The position numbers were made by a program, and so were the translations under genes. From CAVPDE01 sp963707125 (GTDB lineage: Bacteria; Desulfobacterota; DSM-4660; Desulfatiglandales; HGW-15), in assembly GCA_963707125.1 (NCBI GenBank), contig CAVPOU010000015.1, positions 372,001 to 436,000 on the forward strand: a stretch of 64,000 nt of DNA. Direction: 5' to 3'. Below are positions 52,812 through 61,429 of this stretch, piece after piece; position 1 is the first letter of the stretch, and each line of letters starts with the position of its first letter. Under the pieces are notes generated by a model. The model was given only the letters and a program-made list of their open reading frames with translations. It searched no databases and was not told the DNA's origin.

Positions 52812-53822
52812 TTGGAGAGCAAAACAAAACGAAAGAAACGGCTGGACAGGAGCATCAAGGTGCGCACCGAGGGCCTTTACGCCGTCACCTCCTGGGCGGA
52901 GATGGGTTACCTTTTCATGCCCAGAGTGATTCTTGTTGTGGGCCTTCTCCTGCTTCCCCTAATCATGGATCCTTACTGGCAGAGGGTTCTCTGCTCGGCT
53001 GGGATCTACGCCCTTCTCGCCATCGGCTTTGATTTCCTTGCCGAGTACGTGGGGCTGGTCTGCCTGGGCGGCGCCTTGTTCATTGGGGCAGGGGGCTACA
53101 TCGCAGGGCTTTTGAATGAGTATTTTCACTGGTCTCCTTTCGTCACTATCCCCATTGCGACGGTGTTAGGCGCCGGCATCAGCACCCTTGTTCTTCTTCC
53201 CTGTCTCCGGTTGCGAGGCATTTACTTTGCCATTGTCAGCTTCATGCTTCCCCTCTTTGCCGTTTTCATCATTATCGCCCTCAATGTCTTTGGCGGCACA
53301 GAAGGGATCACCGCTCTCGACACCTTTCCCAATTCCTGGGTCGAGCTGTATCTCATCCTCGCGGCGGTGATCGTTGCTCTCTTCGCCTTGCGGCGACTCG
53401 TCAACGAGGACATGGGAATAATCCTGCGCGGGATCATGGACAATGACCAGGCGGTCAGGGCTTCGGGAATCAACATCACTGCGTACAAAACCAAGGCGGT
53501 TTTCATCGCAGCGCTCCTCGGCTGCTTCGGGGGAGCCTATCTCAGTCATCTTTACGGCTGGCTCGGACTTTCCCTCTTTGCCATGGACTTCTCCATTCTT
53601 CCCATCGCCGCCTGTGTCATGGGAGGAATGGGGACACTGGTCGGTCCTGTGCTGGGCGCCTTCATCCTCACTCCCATGTCCGAAGCGCTGCGCGGCTTCG
53701 GTCAGCTGCGAGTCGTGCTCTACTGCCTCATCCTCATCGGGTTCATGGTCTACAAGCCGGAAGGAATCATGAATTACCTTCAGAGGAAATACCACCAGTT
53801 CGAAGTCTGGGAAGAGGTGTGA
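52812..53822 (+). CDS. livM: Branched-chain amino acid ABC transporter permease, LivM type
   Basis: A 336-residue permease partner of LivH. Features are YALLAIGFDFLAEYVGLVCLGGALFIGAGGY and GIMDNDQAVRASGINITAYK (EAA loop), with several hydrophobic helices. Start is probably TTG 52812, after GGAAGAGAGAG; an ATG at 52902 is possible. Its stop is 2 nt before the livG ATG. Confidence 0.92.
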   Translation: MESKTKRKKRLDRSIKVRTEGLYAVTSWAEMGYLFMPRVILVVGLLLLPLIMDPYWQRVLCSAGIYALLAIGFDFLAEYVGLVCLGGALFIGAGGYIAGLLNEYFHWSPFVTIPIATVLGAGISTLVLLPCLRLRGIYFAIVSFMLPLFAVFIIIALNVFGGTEGITALDTFPNSWVELYLILAAVIVALFALRRLVNEDMGIILRGIMDNDQAVRASGINITAYKTKAVFIAALLGCFGGAYLSHLYGWLGLSLFAMDFSILPIAACVMGGMGTLVGPVLGAFILTPMSEALRGFGQLRVVLYCLILIGFMVYKPEGIMNYLQRKYHQFEVWEEV

Positions 53823-53824
53823 CC

Positions 53825-54583
53825 ATGGCCGGCGAACCTCTTCTTCAAGTCACCAGGCTCTCTAAGTCCTTCGGCGGCGTTCAGGCCATCATGAACGTGA
53901 GCTTTGAACTGGCCAAGGGAGAAATCCTGGGGGTTATAGGGCCCAACGGCTCTGGAAAAACGACCCTGGTGAACCTGATCACCGGATTTGTGAAACCCAA
54001 CACCGGGGTGATTTCGTTCAAAGGCATGGACATCACAGGCTTCCCGCCCCACAAGCTGGCGAACATGGGACTCACGCGGACCTTTCAGGTCATGAGGCCC
54101 TACCACAGCCTTTCTGCATACAAGAATCTGATCGTTCCGCTCAATTCCCCCCGCGTCCGAAAAACAGCCGGGGGTACGCTCGGAGACATCGACGCTGTGG
54201 CGATCGACATTCTGGAAGAGGTCGGCTTTGAGCGGGACGCCCGTGTTCCTTACAAAACCGCAGGCTCCCTTCCCCTCGGGTATCTCAAGCGCCTGGAGCT
54301 GGGCCGGTGCATTGCCTTGCGGCCCGAGGTGATCATCTGCGACGAAGTGTTCTCCGGCCTCAGCATGTCGGAGATTTCTTCCCTGATCCCTCTCCTGGAG
54401 AAGTTGCGCATGGAGGGAATCACCATGATCATGATCGAGCACCGGTTGAGGGAACTTTTCAGGCTCACGAACCGCGTGGTGGTGCTGACTTTCGGACAGA
54501 AGATCGCGGAGGGAACTGCGGAAGAAGTCATGAGCAACCAGCAGGTCAGGGATGCTTACCTGGGGACGGAGACGAAGAAGTGA
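53825..54583 (+). CDS. livG: Branched-chain amino acid ABC transporter ATPase, LivG type
   Basis: A 252-residue ATPase. Walker A is IGPNGSGKTTLVNLITG, and GLTRTFQVMRPYHSLS is the LivG-type Q loop. The signature is degenerate, SLPLGYLKRLELGRCIAL. Walker B is VIICDEVFSG, with Val and Phe replacing the usual Pro and Ala (DEPxAG), and the switch His is in MIMIEHRL. Start ATG 53825 has GGAAGAGG. Overlaps livF by GTGA. Confidence 0.93.
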   Translation: MAGEPLLQVTRLSKSFGGVQAIMNVSFELAKGEILGVIGPNGSGKTTLVNLITGFVKPNTGVISFKGMDITGFPPHKLANMGLTRTFQVMRPYHSLSAYKNLIVPLNSPRVRKTAGGTLGDIDAVAIDILEEVGFERDARVPYKTAGSLPLGYLKRLELGRCIALRPEVIICDEVFSGLSMSEISSLIPLLEKLRMEGITMIMIEHRLRELFRLTNRVVVLTFGQKIAEGTAEEVMSNQQVRDAYLGTETKK

Positions 54584-55332
54584 ACATCCTCGAAGTCAAA
54601 GACCTCATGGTCTTCTACGAGAACGCGATCGCCATCAACAACGTGCAGATGAAATGCGAGAAGGGGCTGGTGACCGGCATCTTCGGTGCCAACAGCGCAG
54701 GCAAGTCCACCCTCATGTACACCATCTCCGGCATTATCCTTGACGTGAAACGAAAACAAGCCATGAAAGGCGGGGAACGCATCACCATCCTCGGCAGTGT
54801 CCTCTATGAAGGCAAGGATATCACCAAGGTGGAGCCAAGCGACAGAGCCAGGATGGGCATCGTGCTCTGCCCTGAGCGGCGCAGGATCTTCCAGGAAAGC
54901 ACCGTCCTGGAGAACCTGAAAATCGGCGGCATCCTAGCCACCAAAGCGCAGGCAAAGAAAACCATGGAGTATGTCTTTGCCCTGTTCCCTCATCTGAAAA
55001 CTCTCAAGAAGAGAGAAGGGGGTTTTCTGAGCGGCGGGGAGCAGCAAATGCTCGCCATTGGAAGAGCCCTCATGGCCCAGCCCAAACTCCTTCTTCTGGA
55101 TGAGCCTCTTCTCGGCCTGAGCCCCCTGATGGAGGAATTGCTGGCCAACGCGATCATGAGCATCAATCAGGAAACCGGGATCACCACGTTGATCTCAGAG
55201 CAATACGCAAGACCTATCCTGCCGATCATCAACTACGGTTACGTGCTTGAAAACGGAGGCGCTGTCCTCGAAGGCACCTCTCAAGAACTCATCGACAACC
55301 CTGACGTTAAGTCTGCCTACTTCGGCCTCTAG
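54580..55332 (+). CDS. livF: Branched-chain amino acid ABC transporter ATPase, LivF type
   Basis: A 250-residue ATPase paired with LivG. Walker A reads GANSAGKSTLM, the signature FLSGGEQQMLAIGRALM is canonical and Walker B is LLLLDEPLLGLSP. A loop of about 20 residues (VKRKQAMKGGERITILGSV) after Walker A is somewhat longer than usual. It starts at GTG 54580 overlapping the livG stop. It ends the transporter operon; a family B repeat begins right at its 3' end. Confidence 0.93.
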   Translation: MNILEVKDLMVFYENAIAINNVQMKCEKGLVTGIFGANSAGKSTLMYTISGIILDVKRKQAMKGGERITILGSVLYEGKDITKVEPSDRARMGIVLCPERRRIFQESTVLENLKIGGILATKAQAKKTMEYVFALFPHLKTLKKREGGFLSGGEQQMLAIGRALMAQPKLLLLDEPLLGLSPLMEELLANAIMSINQETGITTLISEQYARPILPIINYGYVLENGGAVLEGTSQELIDNPDVKSAYFGL

Positions 55333-55487
55333 CAGGTTGCTGAAAAACGCCCATCTACGGCGTTGCCCTCACCCCTCGTCGTTGCGACGTACTGCGATGT
55401 ACGTCTCACTCCTCGGGATTTCGGGCGCCTTGTATCTGAGCGTTTTTGAGCAACCTGCGAGGAGAGACTTTTTCAGCATATGCTAGG
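55331..55487. repeat. Dispersed repeat with conserved ends (family B, copy 2)
   Basis: The left end (55331-55378) and right end (55422-55487) are the reverse complement of the ends at 18908-18955 and 18669-18735. The interior here is only 43 bp. The arms themselves are partly complementary (GCAGGTTGCTGAAAAACGC and GCGTTTTTGAGCAACCTGC), so the element forms a long hairpin, possibly acting as the liv operon terminator. Confidence 0.8.
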
Positions 55488-55591
55488 AGCGTGCTCTGTC
55501 TCAGCGCCCCATCAGGGATTTGAAGACTCATTCCATAAAATCTGCTACACTCCAGCAGTCGAAACTGATTGGCTTGACGCGAGGTGACCCC

Positions 55592-57289
55592 ATGATCCTT
55601 TTGAATCCCAAAAACCATGTTCGCAAGTACCCTGACGACAAGTCCCGGCAGATCATGCTCAAAACGATCGAGTTTTTCGAGAACAAGGGGCTCAAAAAAA
55701 TCAAACAGGACTGGCATCAGAAGAACTGGAACTATGATTTCGTCAAGTTCCTGAAGGACAGCCAGGTTTTTGCAACCCTGATGACGCCCTCCGGCTATGG
55801 GGCTAAGGATTCAAGGTGGGACAACTATCGCAACTGCGAATTTTCAGAAATCACGGCTTTCTATGGCATCACCTACTGGTACACCTGGCAGGTCTCCATG
55901 CTGGGGCTTGCGCCTATATGGCTTGGGAGCAACGAAACGGCGAAGCACAAAACCGCAAAACTTCTTCAGGAGGGAGGAATCTTCGCTTTCGGCCTTTCCG
56001 AAAAAGACCACGGCGCGGACATTTACTCCACGGAGATGATGCTCTATCCGCAGGGTGGAGGCAAGTATCTTGCCCGAGGAGGCAAGTACTACATCGGCAA
56101 CGGCAATGAAGCGGCCCTTGTGTCGAATTTCGCCAAAATGGCAGACACCCGCGACTATGTTTTCTTTGTGGTCAACTCAAAGCACCCCGGCTACGAGTGC
56201 GTCCGCAATGTGGTCCATGAACAGAACTACGTGGCTGAAATCGCGCTCCACGATTACCCGATCACCGACGAGGACATCCTGGAAAGAGGGCCCAAAGCCT
56301 GGGACGACATGCTGAACACCATCAACATCTGCAAGTTTAATCTCGGGTGGGGAGCGATCGGGCTGTGCACCCATGCCTTCTACGAGGCCATGGACCATGC
56401 GGCAAACCGCAAGGTTTACGGGAAATCCGTAACTGATTTTTCGCACGTCAGGAGGCTCTCCACGGACGCCTACTGCCGCCTGGTCTCCATGAAGCTCTTC
56501 TCGGAGCGGGCCAGCGACTACATGAGGTCGGCAAATGAGAACGACCGCCGCTATCTCCTCTACAACCCCATGGTGAAAATGAAGGTCACTCGCGAGGGTG
56601 AGGAAGTGATGAACCTGCTTCACGACGTGATCGCCGCCAAGGGATTCGAAAGCGATCCCTTTTTCGAGATTGCGAAACATGAACTCCCCATGCTGCCGAA
56701 GCTCGAAGGAACGGTGCACGTGAACATGGCCCTCATCGTGAAGTTCATGGCCAATTACTTCTTCAATCCCAAGACCTACCCGGAGGTTCCGAGGAGAGAC
56801 GATCCTGCAAACGACGAATTTCTCTTCAGGCAGGGGCCGACGCGCGGGCTTGGCAAAATCCAGTTCCACGATTACAACATCGCCTACAACCGTGTGGACC
56901 TCCCCAACGTACGGGTTTTCAAAGAGCAGATCAAGCTGTTCAAGGACTTTCTCATGCAGGCCCCGCCGAATGAACTCCAGGTGAATGACATCGACTACCT
57001 GCTTGCCTTGGGAGAGATTCTCACCCTTGTCGCCTATGGCCAGCTCATCATCGAAAGCCGGAACTTTTACGATGTGGAAGATGATCTCGTGGATGAGATA
57101 TTCGACGTGATGGTGCGCGATTTTTCTAAATACGCTCTGAGCCTCCACATGAAACCGAGCAACAGCGAGAGACAGAGGTCCCTCTCACTCAAGATCATCC
57201 AGCCTCCGGTGCCCAATGAGAAACGCTTTGAAAGAATCTGGGAGAATCATGTTTATGCACTGAAGGGACAGTACACAATGAATCCATGA
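55592..57289 (+). CDS. Acyl-CoA dehydrogenase family protein
   Basis: A 565-residue flavoenzyme of the acyl-CoA dehydrogenase superfamily. FAFGLSEKDHGADIYSTEM is the characteristic middle-domain motif, and MDHAANRKVYGKSV (the usual R-x-FG-K variant) and VIAAKGFESD follow. It is longer than the usual 380 residues, with a C-terminal extension. It oxidises an acyl-CoA thioester with FAD; the substrate is unknown. Start ATG 55592, with GAGGTGA upstream. An alternative start at 55520 is not supported. Confidence 0.9.
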   Translation: MILLNPKNHVRKYPDDKSRQIMLKTIEFFENKGLKKIKQDWHQKNWNYDFVKFLKDSQVFATLMTPSGYGAKDSRWDNYRNCEFSEITAFYGITYWYTWQVSMLGLAPIWLGSNETAKHKTAKLLQEGGIFAFGLSEKDHGADIYSTEMMLYPQGGGKYLARGGKYYIGNGNEAALVSNFAKMADTRDYVFFVVNSKHPGYECVRNVVHEQNYVAEIALHDYPITDEDILERGPKAWDDMLNTINICKFNLGWGAIGLCTHAFYEAMDHAANRKVYGKSVTDFSHVRRLSTDAYCRLVSMKLFSERASDYMRSANENDRRYLLYNPMVKMKVTREGEEVMNLLHDVIAAKGFESDPFFEIAKHELPMLPKLEGTVHVNMALIVKFMANYFFNPKTYPEVPRRDDPANDEFLFRQGPTRGLGKIQFHDYNIAYNRVDLPNVRVFKEQIKLFKDFLMQAPPNELQVNDIDYLLALGEILTLVAYGQLIIESRNFYDVEDDLVDEIFDVMVRDFSKYALSLHMKPSNSERQRSLSLKIIQPPVPNEKRFERIWENHVYALKGQYTMNP

Positions 57290-57347
57290 GCATCTCGGCA
57301 ACAGCCCGTTAGATTGTAGGTGCCAAGAAATAAGCTTAGAATGCCAT

Positions 57348-57866
57348 TTAGAAACAGGAGGGGGCGTTGCGGCGGCGGAGGGCTTGCTGCCTCGTTTGAA
57401 TGACAGGATCGTGCTTCTTGTCTCTCTGAACCCGCTCGATGCGGATTTTCCCATCCTTCCACGAAACATGAACCGTCCGATAAGGAGAATTGAGAATAGC
57501 GCTATCCAGCGGCAGGCGGCGGTACGTGAAATTGAACATTCTTTCCCGTGACCAGCGCTTGGGGTAATAAGCCAGAGGATCGAACTCGAAGTACCCGTCT
57601 TTGAGGATGCCATCGACAAGGACGTGGCGCGGCGGGGAAACAACAGCCTTCTTCAGTCTCTTCTCTATCATGGCCTTTGAAGAGCGGCTCAGGTCGTCGC
57701 CAACGACCTGCGTGGGATACTCATCCCCTGGAGGATCATTGCCGAAGTTTCTCTTGACCGTAGCAAGGTCTTTCAAAATGAGCCTTGCATCCCAGAAGTC
57801 CAGGTTCGTAAAAATGTGGTAATCGTTCGTTCCCTTGCTGGGATGGCAGTGGATGATTTTGGTCAT
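57348..57866 (-). CDS. Hypothetical protein (172 aa)
   Basis: No family is recognised. Start ATG 57866 follows GGAGAACC; a longer frame exists to 57914. The N-terminus contains HCHPSKGTNDYHIFTNLDFWDARLIL, and the mid-region ends in RWSRERMFNFTYRRLPLD. The C-terminus is very basic (RQQALRRRNAP). No signal peptide or membrane helix. The adjacent 57867-58129 gap has a short direct repeat (GCCGAAGGCAGGTAAAC/GCCAAAGGCGGGTAAAC). Confidence 0.6.
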   Translation of the reverse strand: MTKIIHCHPSKGTNDYHIFTNLDFWDARLILKDLATVKRNFGNDPPGDEYPTQVVGDDLSRSSKAMIEKRLKKAVVSPPRHVLVDGILKDGYFEFDPLAYYPKRWSRERMFNFTYRRLPLDSAILNSPYRTVHVSWKDGKIRIERVQRDKKHDPVIQTRQQALRRRNAPSCF

Positions 57867-58129
57867 TTTGGTTCTCCAGATAGCTTGCGGCAAACGTGTT
57901 TTGAATTCTCTCATTCATCCCCCTCACCCCGCCCCTGGTCGCCCCTGGTCGCCTCTGGCGCTGCCGAAGGCAGGTAAACTTCGGCGCCGCCAAAGGCGGG
58001 TAAACCTCTCCCCCAGGTTGGTGGAGAGGGGAAGACTAAGGATTTGCAAATAATATAATCGTTACAACCAGAATAGCAACGGGGTGACTGGAATGAACCG
58101 GAATGGTGATCTTCGCTACGAACAGGCGG

Positions 58130-59666
58130 TCAAACCGCCGACTTGGGGCCGAGGGTGAAGAGTTTTTTGTAGCCGGAGGTTTTGTTCTCGATTTCGACCC
58201 GGATGATTCCCTCTTCGCTGTATTCGTATGCTTCTGTAACTTCCTGCGGAGAAACGCCCGAGTATCTCTCTATCGGGATTTTGGGGAGATCATCCCTGGT
58301 CCTGGAGTTTCGGATTATACGGGAAAAAGACATCCTGCCACAACGCAATATCTCCCTCTGGTTCTTCAGCCTTTCCGAGGGAACTGCATTCCAGGTATCG
58401 AAGGAGACCGATGTTGTGCACCGGGTTGTACGTTCTGGTGACCCTGAGCCGGCCGGTGTCTGAATCCAGCTGCCGGTCTTTGAGGAAGATGGGATCGAAG
58501 ATCTTGTCTTTGCCCCTCTCCCGCCAGATGCCGAAATGGCGGGAGACGGATTCCCGCACTTTGATGTTCGCTTTCGGATCAACTGCAATGCTCAACCCTA
58601 TGGCGGTTGACGCATGGGGAAATGGGGAAACCTTCACCTTGCTCGGGTACGTCTCCCGGAGCTTGCGCGACACAGGAGGAAAAGAAACAGATCCTCCCAC
58701 GAGATAAACGGCGGCGAGGCTCCGGCTGTATTCCGGATTCTGATCGATGCCTCGCAGGAGATTCTGGAGGGTGCTCAGGCTTCGTTCTATGAGCGGCCCG
58801 CATCGTTCATAAACCAGCCCCGTGTCAAGGACCACAGGTTTCTGATCCTGAAGGACCGCGCCAGGGTCCACGACCATCTTCTTTGTGTTCGATTTCAAGC
58901 CTTCCTTTCGTTCCCTGCATTCCTCCAGGAGCCGCGCTGTGTTGCTCGGGGTAAAATTCTCTTGTTCAAGGCCCATCTGCTCAAGCGCAAGGCTCAGGAT
59001 GATCTCATCGAAGTCATCTCCTCCAAGTTTCCCAATGCCTTCATGGGCAACGACGTCATGATTCCTGTCGGCAATACCCACGACAGAAGTGTCAAAAGTC
59101 CCTCCGCCAAGATCGTAAACAGCGACATATCGCTTGGGGCTCCTGGGGCCCAAATCCCGCGGATATCGATGGAGGAACTCCACCGCAGCAGCCGAAGGTT
59201 CGTTCATCGCTCCGAGCACGGTGAAGCCCGCTCGTCTGAAAGCTTCCAGGGTAATGTAGCGCTGATTGCTGTTGGCATTGGCCGGGCTGGCCACCATCAC
59301 CTCGATGGCATCCTTCTTTTTCAAGGTGATGTTTCCATGCTTGAGGATCATTTGCCTCACGTGAGTCAAAAAGAGAGTGACCAGTTCAAGCATGGTGACT
59401 GAAAAATCAGGTCCAAGCTCCACAGGATCTTCAGGCCGGAGTTGCCCTGCCAGGCGTTTCATGGAGCGAAGGATGTGCGTATCGGGCTGGTTGAGGCGAT
59501 ACACGGCATCCCAGCCAAAGTAAAGGATTCCGTCTTTGACCGCCGCCAGGGTCGGGATGTAATCCTTCACCTCTCCTTCCAACGAAAAGGTGCACACAGG
59601 GTAGTTACCGTTCTCCTGGGCGGCTACCACCGTGCTGGTCGTACCAAAATCAATGCCGAGTCTCAT
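58130..59666 (-). pseudogene. Hsp70-like (DnaK-type) ATPase, frameshifted near its C-terminus
   Basis: A protein of about 512 residues. The Hsp70 phosphate motifs are clear: GIDFGTTSTVVAA (phosphate 1), VYDLGGGTFDTSVV (phosphate 2) and VYLVGGSVSFPPV (adenosine). It lacks the full substrate-binding lid of DnaK. The frame stops at UGA after NPKLQDQG (about 58292). The rest, DLPKIPIERYSGVSPQEVTEAYEY..., continues in the +1 frame to 58130. Total length is 3n+1. Start ATG 59666. It is the third minus-strand gene after SPFH and zinc-ribbon genes, suggesting a protein-quality group. Confidence 0.88.
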
Positions 59667-59688
59667 GGGCGAAGCTTTTCCTTGTCTT

Positions 59689-59765
59689 CCCCCTCCCCTA
59701 ACCCCTCCTCCATCCTCCGTCCCGCCTGTTGCGGGACTACGGAGGACGGGCACCTAGGGAGGGGA
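59689..59765. repeat. C-rich/G-rich hairpin repeat (family D) with an inner palindrome
   Basis: CCCTCCCCTAACCCCTCCTC on one side and GGGAGGGG on the other. The centre is a palindrome around CTCCGTCCCGC/GCGGGACTACGGAG. Lies just upstream of the Hsp70-like gene. Confidence 0.55.
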
Positions 59766-59845
59766 ACTTCGAGAGAGGTAAACTCATGGGTTCTTAGGAC
59801 GATGGGAATAGTGACATCTCTTGGCAGGATTTGCAAGAGGACACA

Positions 59846-60010
59846 GAAAAAAATTCGAATATCAAAATTCGAAATCCGAAACAAATTCCAAATTCAAATA
59901 TCCAAAGTCCCAAAAAATCAACCGAGATCTCAGGTTTCATGCTTAGGACATTGAACTTTTGGTCATTTCCTATTGTTTCGAGTTTCGTGCTTCGAATTTC
60001 GGATTTGTAG
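59846..60010. repeat. AT-rich inverted-repeat element (family C)
   Basis: ATTCGAATATCAAAATTCG and CGAAATCCGAAACAAATTCC on the left, TTTCGAGTTTCGTGCTTCG and AATTTCGGATTTG on the right, forming an imperfect hairpin between the Hsp70-like and zinc-ribbon genes. Confidence 0.6.
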
Positions 60011-60054
60011 ATCCAGTCAGGGTGGGGAAGCGAGGCTCCAATACGCCGTTTGTG

Positions 60055-61290
60055 CTAAAGGTGCTTGGCATATTCCAAAAGCGCTTTGGTGGTTCGGAGA
60101 TTAAAGGTGGGTTGAAAGAGCTCATTGCCTGATTTCTGGAAGGGAACATAGACAAGAACAATGCTTTTTGCCTTGATTTCAATCGTATTGAGCACGCGCA
60201 ACATCCTGGGTGGTTTGATGAAACTCGCCAGATTGATTTTCAGGCTTTCCACCGCGCCCTCAACAGACATGGTCACCGGAAGGATGTCCCCCTGGGGGAG
60301 TTGAGGCACATAGTCCTTCGGAGGTTGAGAGAGCGTCAGGTTGCGGGAAAAGAGAAGGAAATCTTGAGGTCTTATTTTGAAGGCAGGGGTCCAGAAGCGG
60401 AAGGGCTTCTCCTCCCAGCCCTCCTGAACGACTTTGGCCATATTGGCTGTTTTCACGAGATCGGCGTAGGAGCTGAGCTTGATCCCCGAAACATCCGCCC
60501 GGATGCGGTAGAAAGGGAAGTAAATGGAATCCTGTGTCTCCGAAGGAAACACGCCGAACTCCATCTTGGCGAAGCCTTTTCCTTTGTTCATCCATAGGGA
60601 ATTGCAGTTCCTGCAGGAAAGGGCAAGGGCGTTTTTTTCTCCTTGAAGATCCCAGCCGCAGTTCGGGCAAAGGGTTGGAATGAACTCGATTCGCCAGTCC
60701 GGCTTGCCTCCCTCCATCTTTGAGATGTCAAAGTCTTCGGGCAGAGCGGGTGAAACCGGCCGGTTGAGGACGGCGTCGAACACTTTGTCGGTTACATAAA
60801 AGGGAGAATAGATCTGACTCAGGGTTTCGCCGATAAAAGCTTTAGCGAAGATGGGCTCAGGCATGGAAGAGGTGAACGTCACTTCAGCAAGGTGCAGGAG
60901 ATCTTTGGACGAAACCTTTGGTTTCAGAAAGACTCCGTCGCTTTCAGGTGAGACAAAACGGAGCTTCAAGGTCTGGCTCCGAAGGCCCAGGGAAACAGGG
61001 AACAAGGGGGAGGGCGCCGCCTGCTGGCTCACGTCAACAATTCTGGGTTTTATGCCCCCTGGAAGGGAGACAAAAAAGCTTCCCTTGAAACGCCAGTAGG
61101 GGAGAAAGACAAGGGGCTTGCCCACAGGTGCGGCATGAGGGAGCATGTATCGAAAATAGTCCCTGGTCACCAGGTAGGACTTCACGCGGCAAAAGGGGCA
61201 TGTGAAGAGGCGCTCCGTCTCCTCCAGTATGGCAGGAGCGCCGCACTGGGGACATTGGTGGTCGATGAGCAGCTTCGGATGATTTAGCAT
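60055..61290 (-). CDS. Zinc-ribbon protein of unknown function (411 aa)
   Basis: An N-terminal zinc ribbon (HQCPQCGAPAILEE...FTCPFC) and a second one in the middle (CPNCGWDLQG...CRNC) are separated by beta-rich regions. ATG 61290 is chosen because the ribbon begins soon after; the frame extends to 61359. No clear ribosome site. It stands between the SPFH/zinc-ribbon gene and the Hsp70-like gene on the same strand. Similar pairs of zinc-ribbon and SPFH proteins occur in bacteria, with unknown function. Confidence 0.72.
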   Translation of the reverse strand: MLNHPKLLIDHQCPQCGAPAILEETERLFTCPFCRVKSYLVTRDYFRYMLPHAAPVGKPLVFLPYWRFKGSFFVSLPGGIKPRIVDVSQQAAPSPLFPVSLGLRSQTLKLRFVSPESDGVFLKPKVSSKDLLHLAEVTFTSSMPEPIFAKAFIGETLSQIYSPFYVTDKVFDAVLNRPVSPALPEDFDISKMEGGKPDWRIEFIPTLCPNCGWDLQGEKNALALSCRNCNSLWMNKGKGFAKMEFGVFPSETQDSIYFPFYRIRADVSGIKLSSYADLVKTANMAKVVQEGWEEKPFRFWTPAFKIRPQDFLLFSRNLTLSQPPKDYVPQLPQGDILPVTMSVEGAVESLKINLASFIKPPRMLRVLNTIEIKAKSIVLVYVPFQKSGNELFQPTFNLRTTKALLEYAKHL

Positions 61291-61429
61291 GATCGGTAGT
61301 ATGTATGCCGAACCGGTCCCTTCTGCAGGCAGGTCCACGGCGCACGGCCCACGGGACAAGGTGCAAGGTCACCCGTTCAGAATATCCTGAGCATTTTTCT
61401 TTATCAGCCGTGCACCGTGCACCTTTTTA

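Noticed and set aside
51655..52827. 390-residue minus-strand ORF over livH
   Set aside because: Low-complexity His/Asp/Gly-rich translation antisense to a canonical permease; a composition artefact.
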